Part shown: in pieces, positions 1-7,181 of the stretch
Position numbering within the stretch: the first letter of the stretch is position 1
Layout: each line of letters opens with the position of its first letter
Assembly (NCBI GenBank): GCA_027073945.1
Contig: JALTEL010000695.1
Coordinates: forward strand, 1 to 14,197
Reading direction: 5' to 3'
DNA: 14,197 bases
From: Caldifarciminota bacterium
GTDB lineage: Bacteria > WOR-3 > Hydrothermia > UBA1063 > CAJXJZ01
Position numbers and translations under genes: made by a program
The notes under the pieces: generated by a model
What the model saw: the letters and a program-made list of their open reading frames with translations, nothing else
Told to the model about the DNA's origin: nothing
The model's database searches: none

Positions 1-432
1 TTATTCTTCTATATGCCACTGTTTTTTTAAATACTCGTTTACCTCCTGTTCAAATTTCTTCTTCGAGCGTTTTTTTGCAGGTTTTAGTCTAATGAAATCC
101 GATGTCCACATTACCTTTGCTCCGAGAGATTTTACATAATCTCTGATTTCTCTGTCATCTGTCACCACACAAATCAATTCCCTGTTTTTCTGTTTTTCAA
201 CGTATTTTTTTATGTAATTATCGGCTGACATACTTTTCGTGAATATGACATGCTTATTTGCATATGTGCCCATGCCGAATTTACCATCAAATACGAAAAT
301 GGCATTCGCACCAAAGATATTCTTGACATACTTTATAAGCAGCTCACGTTTCTGTTCCAATCCTTCTGCAGGATGGGCATTGTATTTTGAGAATAGTAGA
401 TTGTAGCCGTCAATAAGGTATATTAAGATCAA
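1..432 (-). CDS. YacP-like NYN-domain protein (putative RNase)
   Basis: A 143-residue protein with the NYN/PIN-like nuclease fold. The N-terminus reads LIDGYNLL (residues 6-13), the standard opening strand of the YacP/Rae1 family. Further family-typical acidic positions are D49 (FVFDG), D71 (SADNYI) and D92-D93 (VVTDDREI). The basic C-terminal segment, residues 117-126 (KPAKKRSKKK), could bind RNA. In Bacillus subtilis the relative Rae1/YacP is a ribosome-associated endoribonuclease; that role here is inference. The start is a TTG codon (430-432), because no ATG lies upstream of the essential DGYN strand. A GGGGGTGA ribosome site abuts the TTG. The gene lies 13 nt downstream of the propeller gene and ends with TAA exactly at the window edge, so it is complete. 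It is the last visible gene of the minus-strand run. Confidence 0.85.
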   Translation of the reverse strand: MILIYLIDGYNLLFSKYNAHPAEGLEQKRELLIKYVKNIFGANAIFVFDGKFGMGTYANKHVIFTKSMSADNYIKKYVEKQKNRELICVVTDDREIRDYVKSLGAKVMWTSDFIRLKPAKKRSKKKFEQEVNEYLKKQWHIEE

Positions 433-440
433 TCACCCCC
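433..440 (-). promoter_or_regulatory. Ribosome binding site supporting the TTG start
   Basis: Read on the minus strand, GGGGGTGA sits directly before TTG at 432. Spacing from the G-run to the codon is only 3 nt, shorter than ideal, so initiation may be weak. The site still favours TTG over any downstream methionine, which would delete the conserved DGYN strand. Confidence 0.5.
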
Positions 441-445
441 GCAGT

Positions 446-3004
446 CTACTGTTTGTATATCTTGAATGTCCTTTGCAGAGATTTTGTGCGAACACTCAGA
501 AAATACATACCACCGGGCAGGCTTTGTACGTTGACAGTCAGATGCTTGCTTTCTGTGTGACCTTTGAAGATATTTTTGAGCTTTCTGCCGTCAAGGCTGT
601 AGATAGCTATATTTGCATATTCTTGAAAGCCATTGGCAAAATCAATTTGAAGTGTATTTCTGATGATATTGCCTTTTATTGAAACAGGGCTGTTGTTTTT
701 TATGTGGATATCCTGCACACTGCTTGTCGGAAGTGTAATACTGTACATGGATAATCCATGTGTCCCTACATACAGTGTTCTGTTTGCAGAGTCTATTGCC
801 ATATCCATGACCACGGATATGGGTAAGCCCTGTCCAAGGGGTGTCCATATGGTATCCTGAAAGGTCTTTTCAAAAACCCCGACATCTGTGCCGACATAGA
901 TAATGTCGTAATTCGGGTCAAGGCACAGAGCATTGCAGGGAGCCTCTGGGAGGTTGTATGTTATATCTGTCCATGTATGTCCGGTGTCCTCTGTCATGTA
1001 TATGTACGGAACATGTTCGTTCATATCGTATCCCGACAGGGTTACGAAAAACACAGCGGGCTCGTCCCTTTTTGAATGAATGCTTGTTACGTATCTGTTT
1101 GGCAAATCCTGACTTACCTTAACCCAGTTTCTTCCTGTGTCCGGTGAGTACCAGACATTGCCGTCATCAGTGCCTGCGTATATAAAATTATTATAAACAG
1201 GATTTACATGTAAAGCTGTAATGGTTCCGAATACAAGTTTTGAGCCTCCGTTTGTCAGGTCAGGGCTTATAGCATTCCATGCAGTGGCGGCATCAATGGT
1301 TTTGTACACCCTGTACGTGCCCAGGTACAGTACATTATGGTTTTTGGGATCCATGACATAGGGTGTATTCCAGTTGGTTCTGTCGGAATAGTCTATGCCG
1401 TTTGTCGCATCAGCCCATGATGAACCACAATCGGTGGATTTTCCAAGGCCTCCCCATTGATACTCAGCATAGATGATATTTGAATTTGTAGGGTCAACTA
1501 TGACATGAAAACCATCTCCGCCGTAAATATTTTCCCAGTCACTGGTGTTGCCGTAAAATGTTCTTACTGTTCCGTTGTCCTGCGAGCCTCCGTAAAGTCT
1601 TTCCGGATGCAGTCTGTCAAGCCCTATGTTGTAAAACTGTGTTATGGGTAGATTGTCAAAATGGCTCCATGTGTTTCCCATATCTTCCGTAATGTAAAGC
1701 CCTCCGTCGTTTCCATCAAGAATCAAATCCGGATTCGCAGCGTCCAGATACATGGCATGATGGTCTACATGCACGGTGTAATCTGTAAACAAGTTCCATG
1801 AATTCCCGCCATTGCCGGAGTGATAGATATCCAGACCCAGTGCATAAACACTGTTTTCATCCTGCGGAGACACGTAAATTTTGCCGAAATACCATCCGTA
1901 TGAGTTGTAGAGGCCGCCCAGGTCAGCATCATTTGTCCTGCTCCATGTATCCCCGCTGTTCAAAGACTTATAGAGTCCCATAAAATATCCGGGATTGTCA
2001 GCATAAATGGCGTATAGAACCGAAGGATTTGAATGGGCAATTGCTATGCCGATTCTGCCAATGGTGTCTCCCTGCGGAAGTCCGTTTTGCAGCTTTGTCC
2101 ATGTTGTGCCGTTGTCTTCTGACCTGTATATACCGGAAGTGGCTCCCCATACCGTGCGCTCCTTTGGGGACCTTATTCTGTGCCACATAGCCGCATATAT
2201 GGTATCGCATCCAATCGGGTTTATTGCGAGGTCAATACATCCCGTTGTATCATCAACATAAAGTACTTTACTCCATGTGGCTCCTCTGTCATTGGTTTTG
2301 AAAACACCTCTCTGCGCATTTGGCGCAAAGAGATATCCCATACACCCTGCAAAAACAATGTTGGAGCTTTCGGGATCTACAACAATACTACTAATTCTGC
2401 CGCATTCATTGAGGCCGGAGTTTGTGAAGCTTGCCCCGCTGTTGTGGCTTATGTATATTCCGTCACCGTCAAATGAATCTCCGGATGCATTTGACTCTCC
2501 TGTGCCAATATAAATAGTTGACGTATCATTGGGGTCTATGGCCAATGCACCAATTGAGATGCTCGTTTGCCCTGTGAAAATTTGCTGAAATGTGGCTCCT
2601 CTGTCAGCGGTTTTGAAAACGCCTCCATCCGCAGTGCCAATGTAAAAAATATTGTTGTTCAGTGGATTAACGCATATTGCCGTAACTCTTCCTCCGATGT
2701 TAAAAGGCCCCTCTTGCTGCCATGTGCTATTGTCCTTGTACAGGTGCCTCAGTGTTTGCGCCTGCCTTCTGGCGCGTTTTACCGCAAGTGGCGGGATAAA
2801 ACCTGATGGATATGCTCGTTGTGCATAAAACCAGGAAGAAGGCTTTTTAATGCCGTTTTTCTGCATTTTTTTGTTGATTATATTTGAGAATGTATGGCTG
2901 CTGTTGTGCGTAGAATTTATATGCTTTGAATAGGCAAGCAGAAGTATACCCATTACTACAATCAAAAAGATTGTGCTGAGAAGGACGTAGACCCTGTTTT
3001 TCAT
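446..3004 (-). CDS. Secreted Asp-box (BNR/sortilin-like) beta-propeller protein with T9SS-type C-terminal domain
   Basis: An 852-residue exported protein. Residues 4-25 form one hydrophobic segment after MKNR, acting as a signal peptide or membrane anchor. From about residue 95 to 760 there are at least ten Asp-box motifs (S/T-x-D-x-G-x-T-W/F), for example KTADRGATF near 131, KTNDRGATW, RSEDNGTTW, ITEDMGNTW, YSPDTGRNW and MTEDTGHTW. This is the pattern of sortilin/VPS10-like or photosystem-stability-factor-like propellers, probably two of them. The last ~85 residues (IYSLDGRKL, then SLPGGMYFLSV) match the type A sorting domain that directs proteins through the type IX secretion system to the cell surface. 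It starts directly after ahcY stops, with no gap, preceded by GAAGGT. The ligand or substrate is unknown. No sialidase catalytic set was identified, so a hydrolase call is not warranted. Confidence 0.88.
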   Translation of the reverse strand: MKNRVYVLLSTIFLIVVMGILLLAYSKHINSTHNSSHTFSNIINKKMQKNGIKKPSSWFYAQRAYPSGFIPPLAVKRARRQAQTLRHLYKDNSTWQQEGPFNIGGRVTAICVNPLNNNIFYIGTADGGVFKTADRGATFQQIFTGQTSISIGALAIDPNDTSTIYIGTGESNASGDSFDGDGIYISHNSGASFTNSGLNECGRISSIVVDPESSNIVFAGCMGYLFAPNAQRGVFKTNDRGATWSKVLYVDDTTGCIDLAINPIGCDTIYAAMWHRIRSPKERTVWGATSGIYRSEDNGTTWTKLQNGLPQGDTIGRIGIAIAHSNPSVLYAIYADNPGYFMGLYKSLNSGDTWSRTNDADLGGLYNSYGWYFGKIYVSPQDENSVYALGLDIYHSGNGGNSWNLFTDYTVHVDHHAMYLDAANPDLILDGNDGGLYITEDMGNTWSHFDNLPITQFYNIGLDRLHPERLYGGSQDNGTVRTFYGNTSDWENIYGGDGFHVIVDPTNSNIIYAEYQWGGLGKSTDCGSSWADATNGIDYSDRTNWNTPYVMDPKNHNVLYLGTYRVYKTIDAATAWNAISPDLTNGGSKLVFGTITALHVNPVYNNFIYAGTDDGNVWYSPDTGRNWVKVSQDLPNRYVTSIHSKRDEPAVFFVTLSGYDMNEHVPYIYMTEDTGHTWTDITYNLPEAPCNALCLDPNYDIIYVGTDVGVFEKTFQDTIWTPLGQGLPISVVMDMAIDSANRTLYVGTHGLSMYSITLPTSSVQDIHIKNNSPVSIKGNIIRNTLQIDFANGFQEYANIAIYSLDGRKLKNIFKGHTESKHLTVNVQSLPGGMYFLSVRTKSLQRTFKIYKQ
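2276..2310. repeat. Intragenic repeat copy A (Asp-box coding)
   Basis: Thirty-five bases that match 2591-2625 with only three differences, 315 bp (105 codons) apart. On the minus strand it encodes part of GVFKTNDRGATW in the propeller gene. Confidence 0.7.
2591..2625. repeat. Intragenic repeat copy B (Asp-box coding)
   Basis: Partner of 2276-2310, encoding GVFKTADRGATF. Near-identity at the DNA level suggests blade duplication or gene conversion rather than protein-level constraint alone. Confidence 0.7.
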
Positions 3005-4255
3005 TTATGTACCTTCTTTCCAGTTTGAGAGGTAAGCGACTTGTTTGTCATTCAGAGCGTCTATTGAAATGTCATTCGATTTGAGCTTTAGTGATGCGAT
3101 TTCCCTGTCTATATGCTCGGGTAAAATATACACCCTGTTATCCAGTTTTTCATGGTTTTCCAGTATGTAGCGTGCAGCAAGAGCCTGATTGGCAAAAGAC
3201 ATGTCCATTACCTCAGGGGGATGGCCTTCTGCTGCGCCTAAATTGGCAAGTCTGCCCTGTGCAATGAGGAATACCTCTTTTCCATAAATAGCGATTTTTT
3301 CAAGTCCGTGTCTTATTTCCTCAACTGAATCTGCCTTATCGTAAAGTTCCTTTACCTCTATTTCAACGTCAAAATGTCCTGCATTGGCCAGCACTGCCCC
3401 CTGTTTCATATTTTTTATGTGTTCAAGTGTGATGACGCTGTTACATCCTGTTGCCGTGATAAATATGTCTCCTATTTGAGAAGCGCTGTCCATTTTCATA
3501 ACCCTGTAGCCGTCCATATATGCTTCAAGTGCTTTTACAGGCTCAACTTCCGTAACAATGACATTCGCACCAAGGCCTTTCGCTCTCATGGCAATTCCTC
3601 TTCCGCACCAGCCATATCCCGCAACAACCACTGTTTTCCCTGCAATAAGCATATTTGTTGCTCTCAGAATACCGTCGAAAGTAGATTGTCCTGTACCGTA
3701 TCTGTTATCAAAGAAATGTTTTGTTTCAGAGTCATTAACGGCAATTATGGGATATTTCAAATCATTACTCTTTTCCATTGCTCTGAACCTGATTACACCC
3801 GTTGTTGTCTCTTCTGTTCCGCCTTTAACATGCTCATACAGTGAATGATTGTGCAGAAAAGCGGTCAGGTCTCCGCCGTCATCAAGAGTTATATCAGGCT
3901 TTTTTGATGCAACTATTTCAAGATTCTTAAAATAACTCTCTCTGTCCTCACCGTGTATTGCAAAAACAGGTATGTCAAAATCATAGACAAGCGAAGCCGC
4001 AATATCGTCTTTTGTTGAAAGGGGATTGGAAGGTGATAGGTAAACATTTGCACCACCCGCCTTGAGCGTTATCATCAGATTGGCGGTTTCTGAAGTGACA
4101 TGCAGGGATGCCGATATGGCAGTGCCTTTAAAAGGTTTCAGTTTTTCAAATTCTTCTTTCAAAGAGTTGAGAACCTGCATTCTTCTCTTTGCCCATTCTA
4201 TTTTTTTTCTTCCCTGATTACGAAGATTCGGGTCTTTTATTCTGTTTTCAACCAT
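3005..4255 (-). CDS. ahcY: Adenosylhomocysteinase (S-adenosyl-L-homocysteine hydrolase), short archaeal/Thermotoga-like form
   Basis: Hydrolyses S-adenosylhomocysteine to adenosine and homocysteine with tightly bound NAD, relieving product inhibition of methyltransferases in the cytoplasm. Visible signatures are DDGGDL (125-130, catalytic Asp region), TEETTTG (147-153, catalytic Glu), [15 protein letters not shown] (173-187, catalytic Lys/Asp), the Rossmann loop GYGWCGRG (213-220), NAGHFDVEI (291-299) and [14 protein letters not shown] (344-357). At 416 residues it is the compact form that lacks the extra segment of proteobacterial and eukaryotic enzymes. It ends in YLSNWKEGT, like archaeal and Thermotoga proteins, rather than the KPxxYRY tail. 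It overlaps the end of metK by 8 nt and has an AAAGGAGG site 6 nt before ATG. The two are clearly translated together as a SAM cycle pair. Confidence 0.97.
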   Translation of the reverse strand: MVENRIKDPNLRNQGRKKIEWAKRRMQVLNSLKEEFEKLKPFKGTAISASLHVTSETANLMITLKAGGANVYLSPSNPLSTKDDIAASLVYDFDIPVFAIHGEDRESYFKNLEIVASKKPDITLDDGGDLTAFLHNHSLYEHVKGGTEETTTGVIRFRAMEKSNDLKYPIIAVNDSETKHFFDNRYGTGQSTFDGILRATNMLIAGKTVVVAGYGWCGRGIAMRAKGLGANVIVTEVEPVKALEAYMDGYRVMKMDSASQIGDIFITATGCNSVITLEHIKNMKQGAVLANAGHFDVEIEVKELYDKADSVEEIRHGLEKIAIYGKEVFLIAQGRLANLGAAEGHPPEVMDMSFANQALAARYILENHEKLDNRVYILPEHIDREIASLKLKSNDISIDALNDKQVAYLSNWKEGT

Positions 4256-5387
4256 TGACAGCCTCCTTTAAATCTTTTGCAGTATCGGTTTTTTCCCAGC
4301 AAAATCCCTGCTCTTCTCTGCCAAAATGCCCGTAAGAAGCCGTTCTTTTGTATATGGGAGATAAAAGCTTTAAGTCCCTGATTATACCTCTCGGTGTTAA
4401 ATCGTAGGTTTTGCGTATGGCTTTTGCCAGTTCATTTTCCGGAATATCCGATGTCCCGAACGTATTCACAGAAACGGATACGGGCTCGTCAACACCAATT
4501 GCATAGGCAAGCTGCACCTCTGCTTTTCTGGCAAGCCCGGATGCAACGATGTTCTTGGCCACGTATCTTGCCATGTAAGCACCTGACCTATCAACCTTGG
4601 TCGGATCTTTACCGGAAAAGCATCCTCCTCCGTGTTTGGCATATCCGCCGTAAGTATCAACCATTATTTTCCTGCCCGTAACTCCGGTGTCCCCGACAGG
4701 TCCTCCGACGACAAATATACCTGTTGGATTTATAAGGTATTTTGTGTTTACATCTCTCAATTCTTCGGGTATGATGGGTAATATTACAAGTTCCCTCATA
4801 TCCTCTTTTATACGGTCTATTTTTATGCCCGGGTCATGTTGGACCGAAAGAATCACGGTATCCACCCTTACTGGCCTGTTTCCTTCGTATTCAATTGTTA
4901 CCTGAGATTTACCATCGGGTCGCACATATGGAACAAGGCCGTTTTTTCTTATTTCTGCGAGCCTGCGAGTCAATTTGTGCGCCAGCATTATTGGAAGCGG
5001 CATGAGCTCCGGCGTTTCATCCACTGCAAATCCGAACATCATGCCCTGGTCGCCTGCTCCTCCTTTTTGCACTCCAACGGCAATGTCCGGTGATTGTTCC
5101 TGAATGGAAGATATAACTGCGGTGGAATTGTACTCAAAACCGTATTCTGGTTTTACATATCCGGCATCTCTAACCACATTTCTCACGGTTTTCGGTATAT
5201 CTATATAGGCGCTCGTTGTTATTTCGCCTGCGACAAATACCAATCCGCGTGTTACCAGAGTTTCGACGGCAACTCTGCTTTCCTTGTCTTTTGTGATAAG
5301 GGCATCAAGAATGGCATCCGATATCTGGTCGCACAGTTTGTCCGGATGGCCTTCTGTTACTGATTCCGATGTGAAATATGTTTTCAT
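4248..5387 (-). CDS. metK: S-adenosylmethionine synthetase (methionine adenosyltransferase)
   Basis: Makes S-adenosylmethionine from methionine and ATP with Mg2+ and K+. The three-domain bacterial enzyme is complete at 379 residues. [19 protein letters not shown] opens it (7-25, with the ATP-site H14, D16 and K17). [12 protein letters not shown] (110-121) is signature 1. [17 protein letters not shown] (253-269) is the phosphate-binding signature 2. Here Cys replaces the usual Ala in GGGAFSGKD, and Gly the usual Ala after DRS; both are mild changes. The ATG at 5387 follows a strong GGAGGT site. The gene lies 13 nt after the 253-residue barrel gene and overlaps ahcY by 8 nt, consistent with one transcript supplying and recycling the methyl donor. 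Confidence 0.97.
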   Translation of the reverse strand: MKTYFTSESVTEGHPDKLCDQISDAILDALITKDKESRVAVETLVTRGLVFVAGEITTSAYIDIPKTVRNVVRDAGYVKPEYGFEYNSTAVISSIQEQSPDIAVGVQKGGAGDQGMMFGFAVDETPELMPLPIMLAHKLTRRLAEIRKNGLVPYVRPDGKSQVTIEYEGNRPVRVDTVILSVQHDPGIKIDRIKEDMRELVILPIIPEELRDVNTKYLINPTGIFVVGGPVGDTGVTGRKIMVDTYGGYAKHGGGCFSGKDPTKVDRSGAYMARYVAKNIVASGLARKAEVQLAYAIGVDEPVSVSVNTFGTSDIPENELAKAIRKTYDLTPRGIIRDLKLLSPIYKRTASYGHFGREEQGFCWEKTDTAKDLKEAVNG

Positions 5388-5400
5388 GTTATTACCTCCG

Positions 5401-6162
5401 TTAATAAATGACCCTTATACCTGCGAAAAGGGTATTGGGTGCCTCTCTGTAAGTTTTTTTATCATAAGGTCTTATGCCGATAATAAACTCCCCGTCTCCC
5501 TCTGTTCCGGGGAAGGTAATCCCCAATTGTGTTTCAATCATATTGTGAAAAGTATAATTCAGGGATATACCGCTTTTCATCTGTAACTTTGCAAATACTA
5601 TATGCCGTTTAATCCTGAAAATACCATACTTAATGATGGCATTTATGTCGTATTGATAATCAAGGCCGAGTGTCAGCCATGGTATATCTTTCTGACGCAG
5701 GTAAAATCCTATTTCTGCAAGATAAGCGGCTTTGTGGTAGCTCGTTTTGAAGGCGGATTTTCTATTGGTTATGCCTATTCTGAATTTGTTCCAGTAAAGT
5801 GGTCTTGTTACAATCTCGTCTATCACATGGTAGCATGTGTGGTCAAAGAATACGTAGTATGTTTTATCACCTTCAAATCTTCTGTATCCGCCTGTCATCA
5901 GGTAATCCGCCTGCTGTGGGTCCAGTTGTATAAGCCCCTTACCTCTGCCGAGCCACACAACCATCTGTCCGCCTGCCTGAAAATCCCAGTTTTTTGTGCT
6001 GTAAAAATCTGACATGCTGTAAAGAGTGGCATAGGCACTGCGCCTTTTTAAAGTTCCTCCGAATTTCCATAGCTCGGTTCTGCCATGCGTACTGAATGTA
6101 ATTTTCCCCGCTGACAAAAGTGAGAATATAAAAATAAAACTAAAGTATTTTAAGTATCTCAT
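5401..6162 (-). CDS. Exported protein of unknown function, probable outer-membrane beta-barrel
   Basis: I do not recognise the family of this 253-residue protein. The N-terminus [19 protein letters not shown] is a plausible signal peptide, with positive charges, a hydrophobic stretch and small residues at the cut. The rest alternates polar and hydrophobic/aromatic residues in short strands, for example YAEIGFYL-like and [12 protein letters not shown] segments. It ends in an aromatic residue (GIRVIY), as many outer-membrane barrels do. The ATG has a textbook AAAGGAGGT site 8 nt upstream, placed inside the end of the HypE-like gene. The two genes overlap by 23 nt, so this one is translated from the same message. 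Tyr and Lys are abundant, and three Cys/His residues cluster near DHTCYH, about residue 107-112. A periplasmic beta-rich protein is the alternative. Confidence 0.75.
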   Translation of the reverse strand: MRYLKYFSFIFIFSLLSAGKITFSTHGRTELWKFGGTLKRRSAYATLYSMSDFYSTKNWDFQAGGQMVVWLGRGKGLIQLDPQQADYLMTGGYRRFEGDKTYYVFFDHTCYHVIDEIVTRPLYWNKFRIGITNRKSAFKTSYHKAAYLAEIGFYLRQKDIPWLTLGLDYQYDINAIIKYGIFRIKRHIVFAKLQMKSGISLNYTFHNMIETQLGITFPGTEGDGEFIIGIRPYDKKTYREAPNTLFAGIRVIY

Positions 6163-7123
6163 CCCTATTTACCTCCTTTAGCGCAATGTATTTTCCGTCT
6201 TTTTGAATAGTTGCGGATTTATGGCTGTTGAATTGCCCTAACACAGAAGAATTGCCCGGAAACATATTCAAGATTTCGGACGGATTATCGGTTGAAACCA
6301 GCAATGTACCTGACGATAGTAATTTGTAAGGATTAATGTCGAAGATACGGGATATTTCTTCTGCGTATTTGTTCAGCATTATTCTGTCATTGTCGACAAT
6401 AACACCCAGACGCGATGCTGCTGTCATTTCAAATATGGCATTGTATATGCCTCCTTCGGTCGGGTCGTGCATACATTTTACTGATGGCAGGCTTTGTATT
6501 TTAAGCCCATTTTCTACAATAGATATTCCCGGTGTATAGAGCATTTCTTCCATGTAATCGATTTCCTGTTCACTGAAGAATTTTTTAAGTTCTGTCTTTT
6601 TGTGTCTTGCAATGACAGATACGCCTTCAACTCCTGCATCTCCTATTTGAATCAGGTAATCCCCGTCTCTGATTAAAGATGGTTTTAATACATGCCCCCT
6701 TACCCTTCCGAACATCGTTCCCATTGCAATTGTATGCTTGAGTCCTGGAGTTATTTCAGTATGCCCGCCTACAACACTGACGTTATAGTGTTCGGCTACG
6801 TTCTGCAACTCAGAAAATGCCTCTTCTATTTCCTCAGGAGTAACTTTATTCGGGAAGAGAAAGGTGCTGAGAAAAAATTCCGGCACGCCACCCATGCATA
6901 CAACGTCATTTGCATTTATGATAAACGATAGATAGGCCACTTTATCTGTAGCATAGGTAACAGGGTCCTGGGCATATACCCATTTTATATTGTCGCTGTT
7001 TATAACCGCGGCATCAATACCCGGCATTGGCCCAACTTCAACTTCGTCTGACTGTTTCAGTTGAGCAAGACAACTGTAAAGTTCGCTGTGGCTGAGTTTA
7101 CCTGTTTTGTGGGCTTCGGTCAT
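6140..7123 (-). CDS. HypE-like AIR synthase-related (PurM-fold) protein without the HypE cysteine tail
   Basis: A PurM/AIR synthase superfamily member, which uses ATP to activate an oxygen-bearing substrate. Diagnostic segments are VGPMPGIDAAVI (the GxGxDAAVI strand), FIINANDVVCMGG (AIRS 'NDIAAMG' dimer strand), VVGGHTEITPG, GDYLIQIGDAGVEG and MHDPTEGGIYNAIFEM, the last three closest to HypE. True HypE ends in a conserved PRIC motif whose Cys carries the cyanide precursor; this protein ends in DEILKIL, so nickel-hydrogenase maturation is unlikely. It resembles the archaeal/Thermotogae AIR synthase-related paralogues of unknown role. Start: an upstream in-frame ATG at 7141 has a possible GGAGAG site. 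I prefer 7123 (327 residues) because a perfect TATAAT ends 6 nt before it, as at the window's other promoter-proximal genes. First gene of the minus-strand run. Confidence 0.88.
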   Translation of the reverse strand: MTEAHKTGKLSHSELYSCLAQLKQSDEVEVGPMPGIDAAVINSDNIKWVYAQDPVTYATDKVAYLSFIINANDVVCMGGVPEFFLSTFLFPNKVTPEEIEEAFSELQNVAEHYNVSVVGGHTEITPGLKHTIAMGTMFGRVRGHVLKPSLIRDGDYLIQIGDAGVEGVSVIARHKKTELKKFFSEQEIDYMEEMLYTPGISIVENGLKIQSLPSVKCMHDPTEGGIYNAIFEMTAASRLGVIVDNDRIMLNKYAEEISRIFDINPYKLLSSGTLLVSTDNPSEILNMFPGNSSVLGQFNSHKSATIQKDGKYIALKEVNRDEILKIL

Positions 7124-7129
7124 ATTATA

Positions 7130-7158
7130 ATTATACGGCATAAGCTTTGACTCTCCAA
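7130..7158 (-). promoter_or_regulatory. Predicted promoter of the minus-strand run, leaderless geometry
   Basis: On the minus strand, TTGGAG (7158-7153, weak -35) is followed by a 17 bp spacer and a perfect TATAAT (7135-7130). The next six bases are a second TATAAT, then ATG at 7123. The predicted transcript start coincides with that ATG. If translation began at 7141 instead, both TATAAT hexamers would be codons Tyr-Asn-Tyr-Asn. Confidence 0.5.
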
Positions 7159-7175
7159 AGGGTTGAAATTAAACT
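7147..7175 (+). promoter_or_regulatory. Predicted recJ promoter, leaderless geometry
   Basis: TTGACT (7147-7152, 5/6 match to TTGACA), a 17 bp spacer, then TAAACT (7170-7175, fits TANNNT). Six bases follow before the recJ ATG at 7182, so the predicted transcript begins at the start codon. No Shine-Dalgarno sequence is present in 7163-7181. Its -35 lies back-to-back with that of the minus-strand run. Confidence 0.55.
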
Positions 7176-7181
7176 AAAGAT

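Noticed and set aside
446..3004. Sialidase/glycosyl hydrolase call from the BNR repeats
   Set aside because: Asp-boxes occur in many non-enzymatic propellers, and no sialidase Arg triad or FRIP motif was found.
3374..3844. Open frame of 156 codons on the plus strand inside ahcY
   Set aside because: It is antisense to a highly conserved enzyme, Cys/His/Ser-rich with no domain pattern, and has no ribosome site seen; a shadow frame.
5602..6012. Open frame of 136 codons on the plus strand opposite the 253-residue gene
   Set aside because: The opposite strand has a signal peptide and strong ribosome site with operon spacing; this frame has neither.
6140..7141. True HypE hydrogenase maturation factor
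   Set aside because: No C-terminal PRIC cysteine motif and no hydrogenase or hyp genes in the window.
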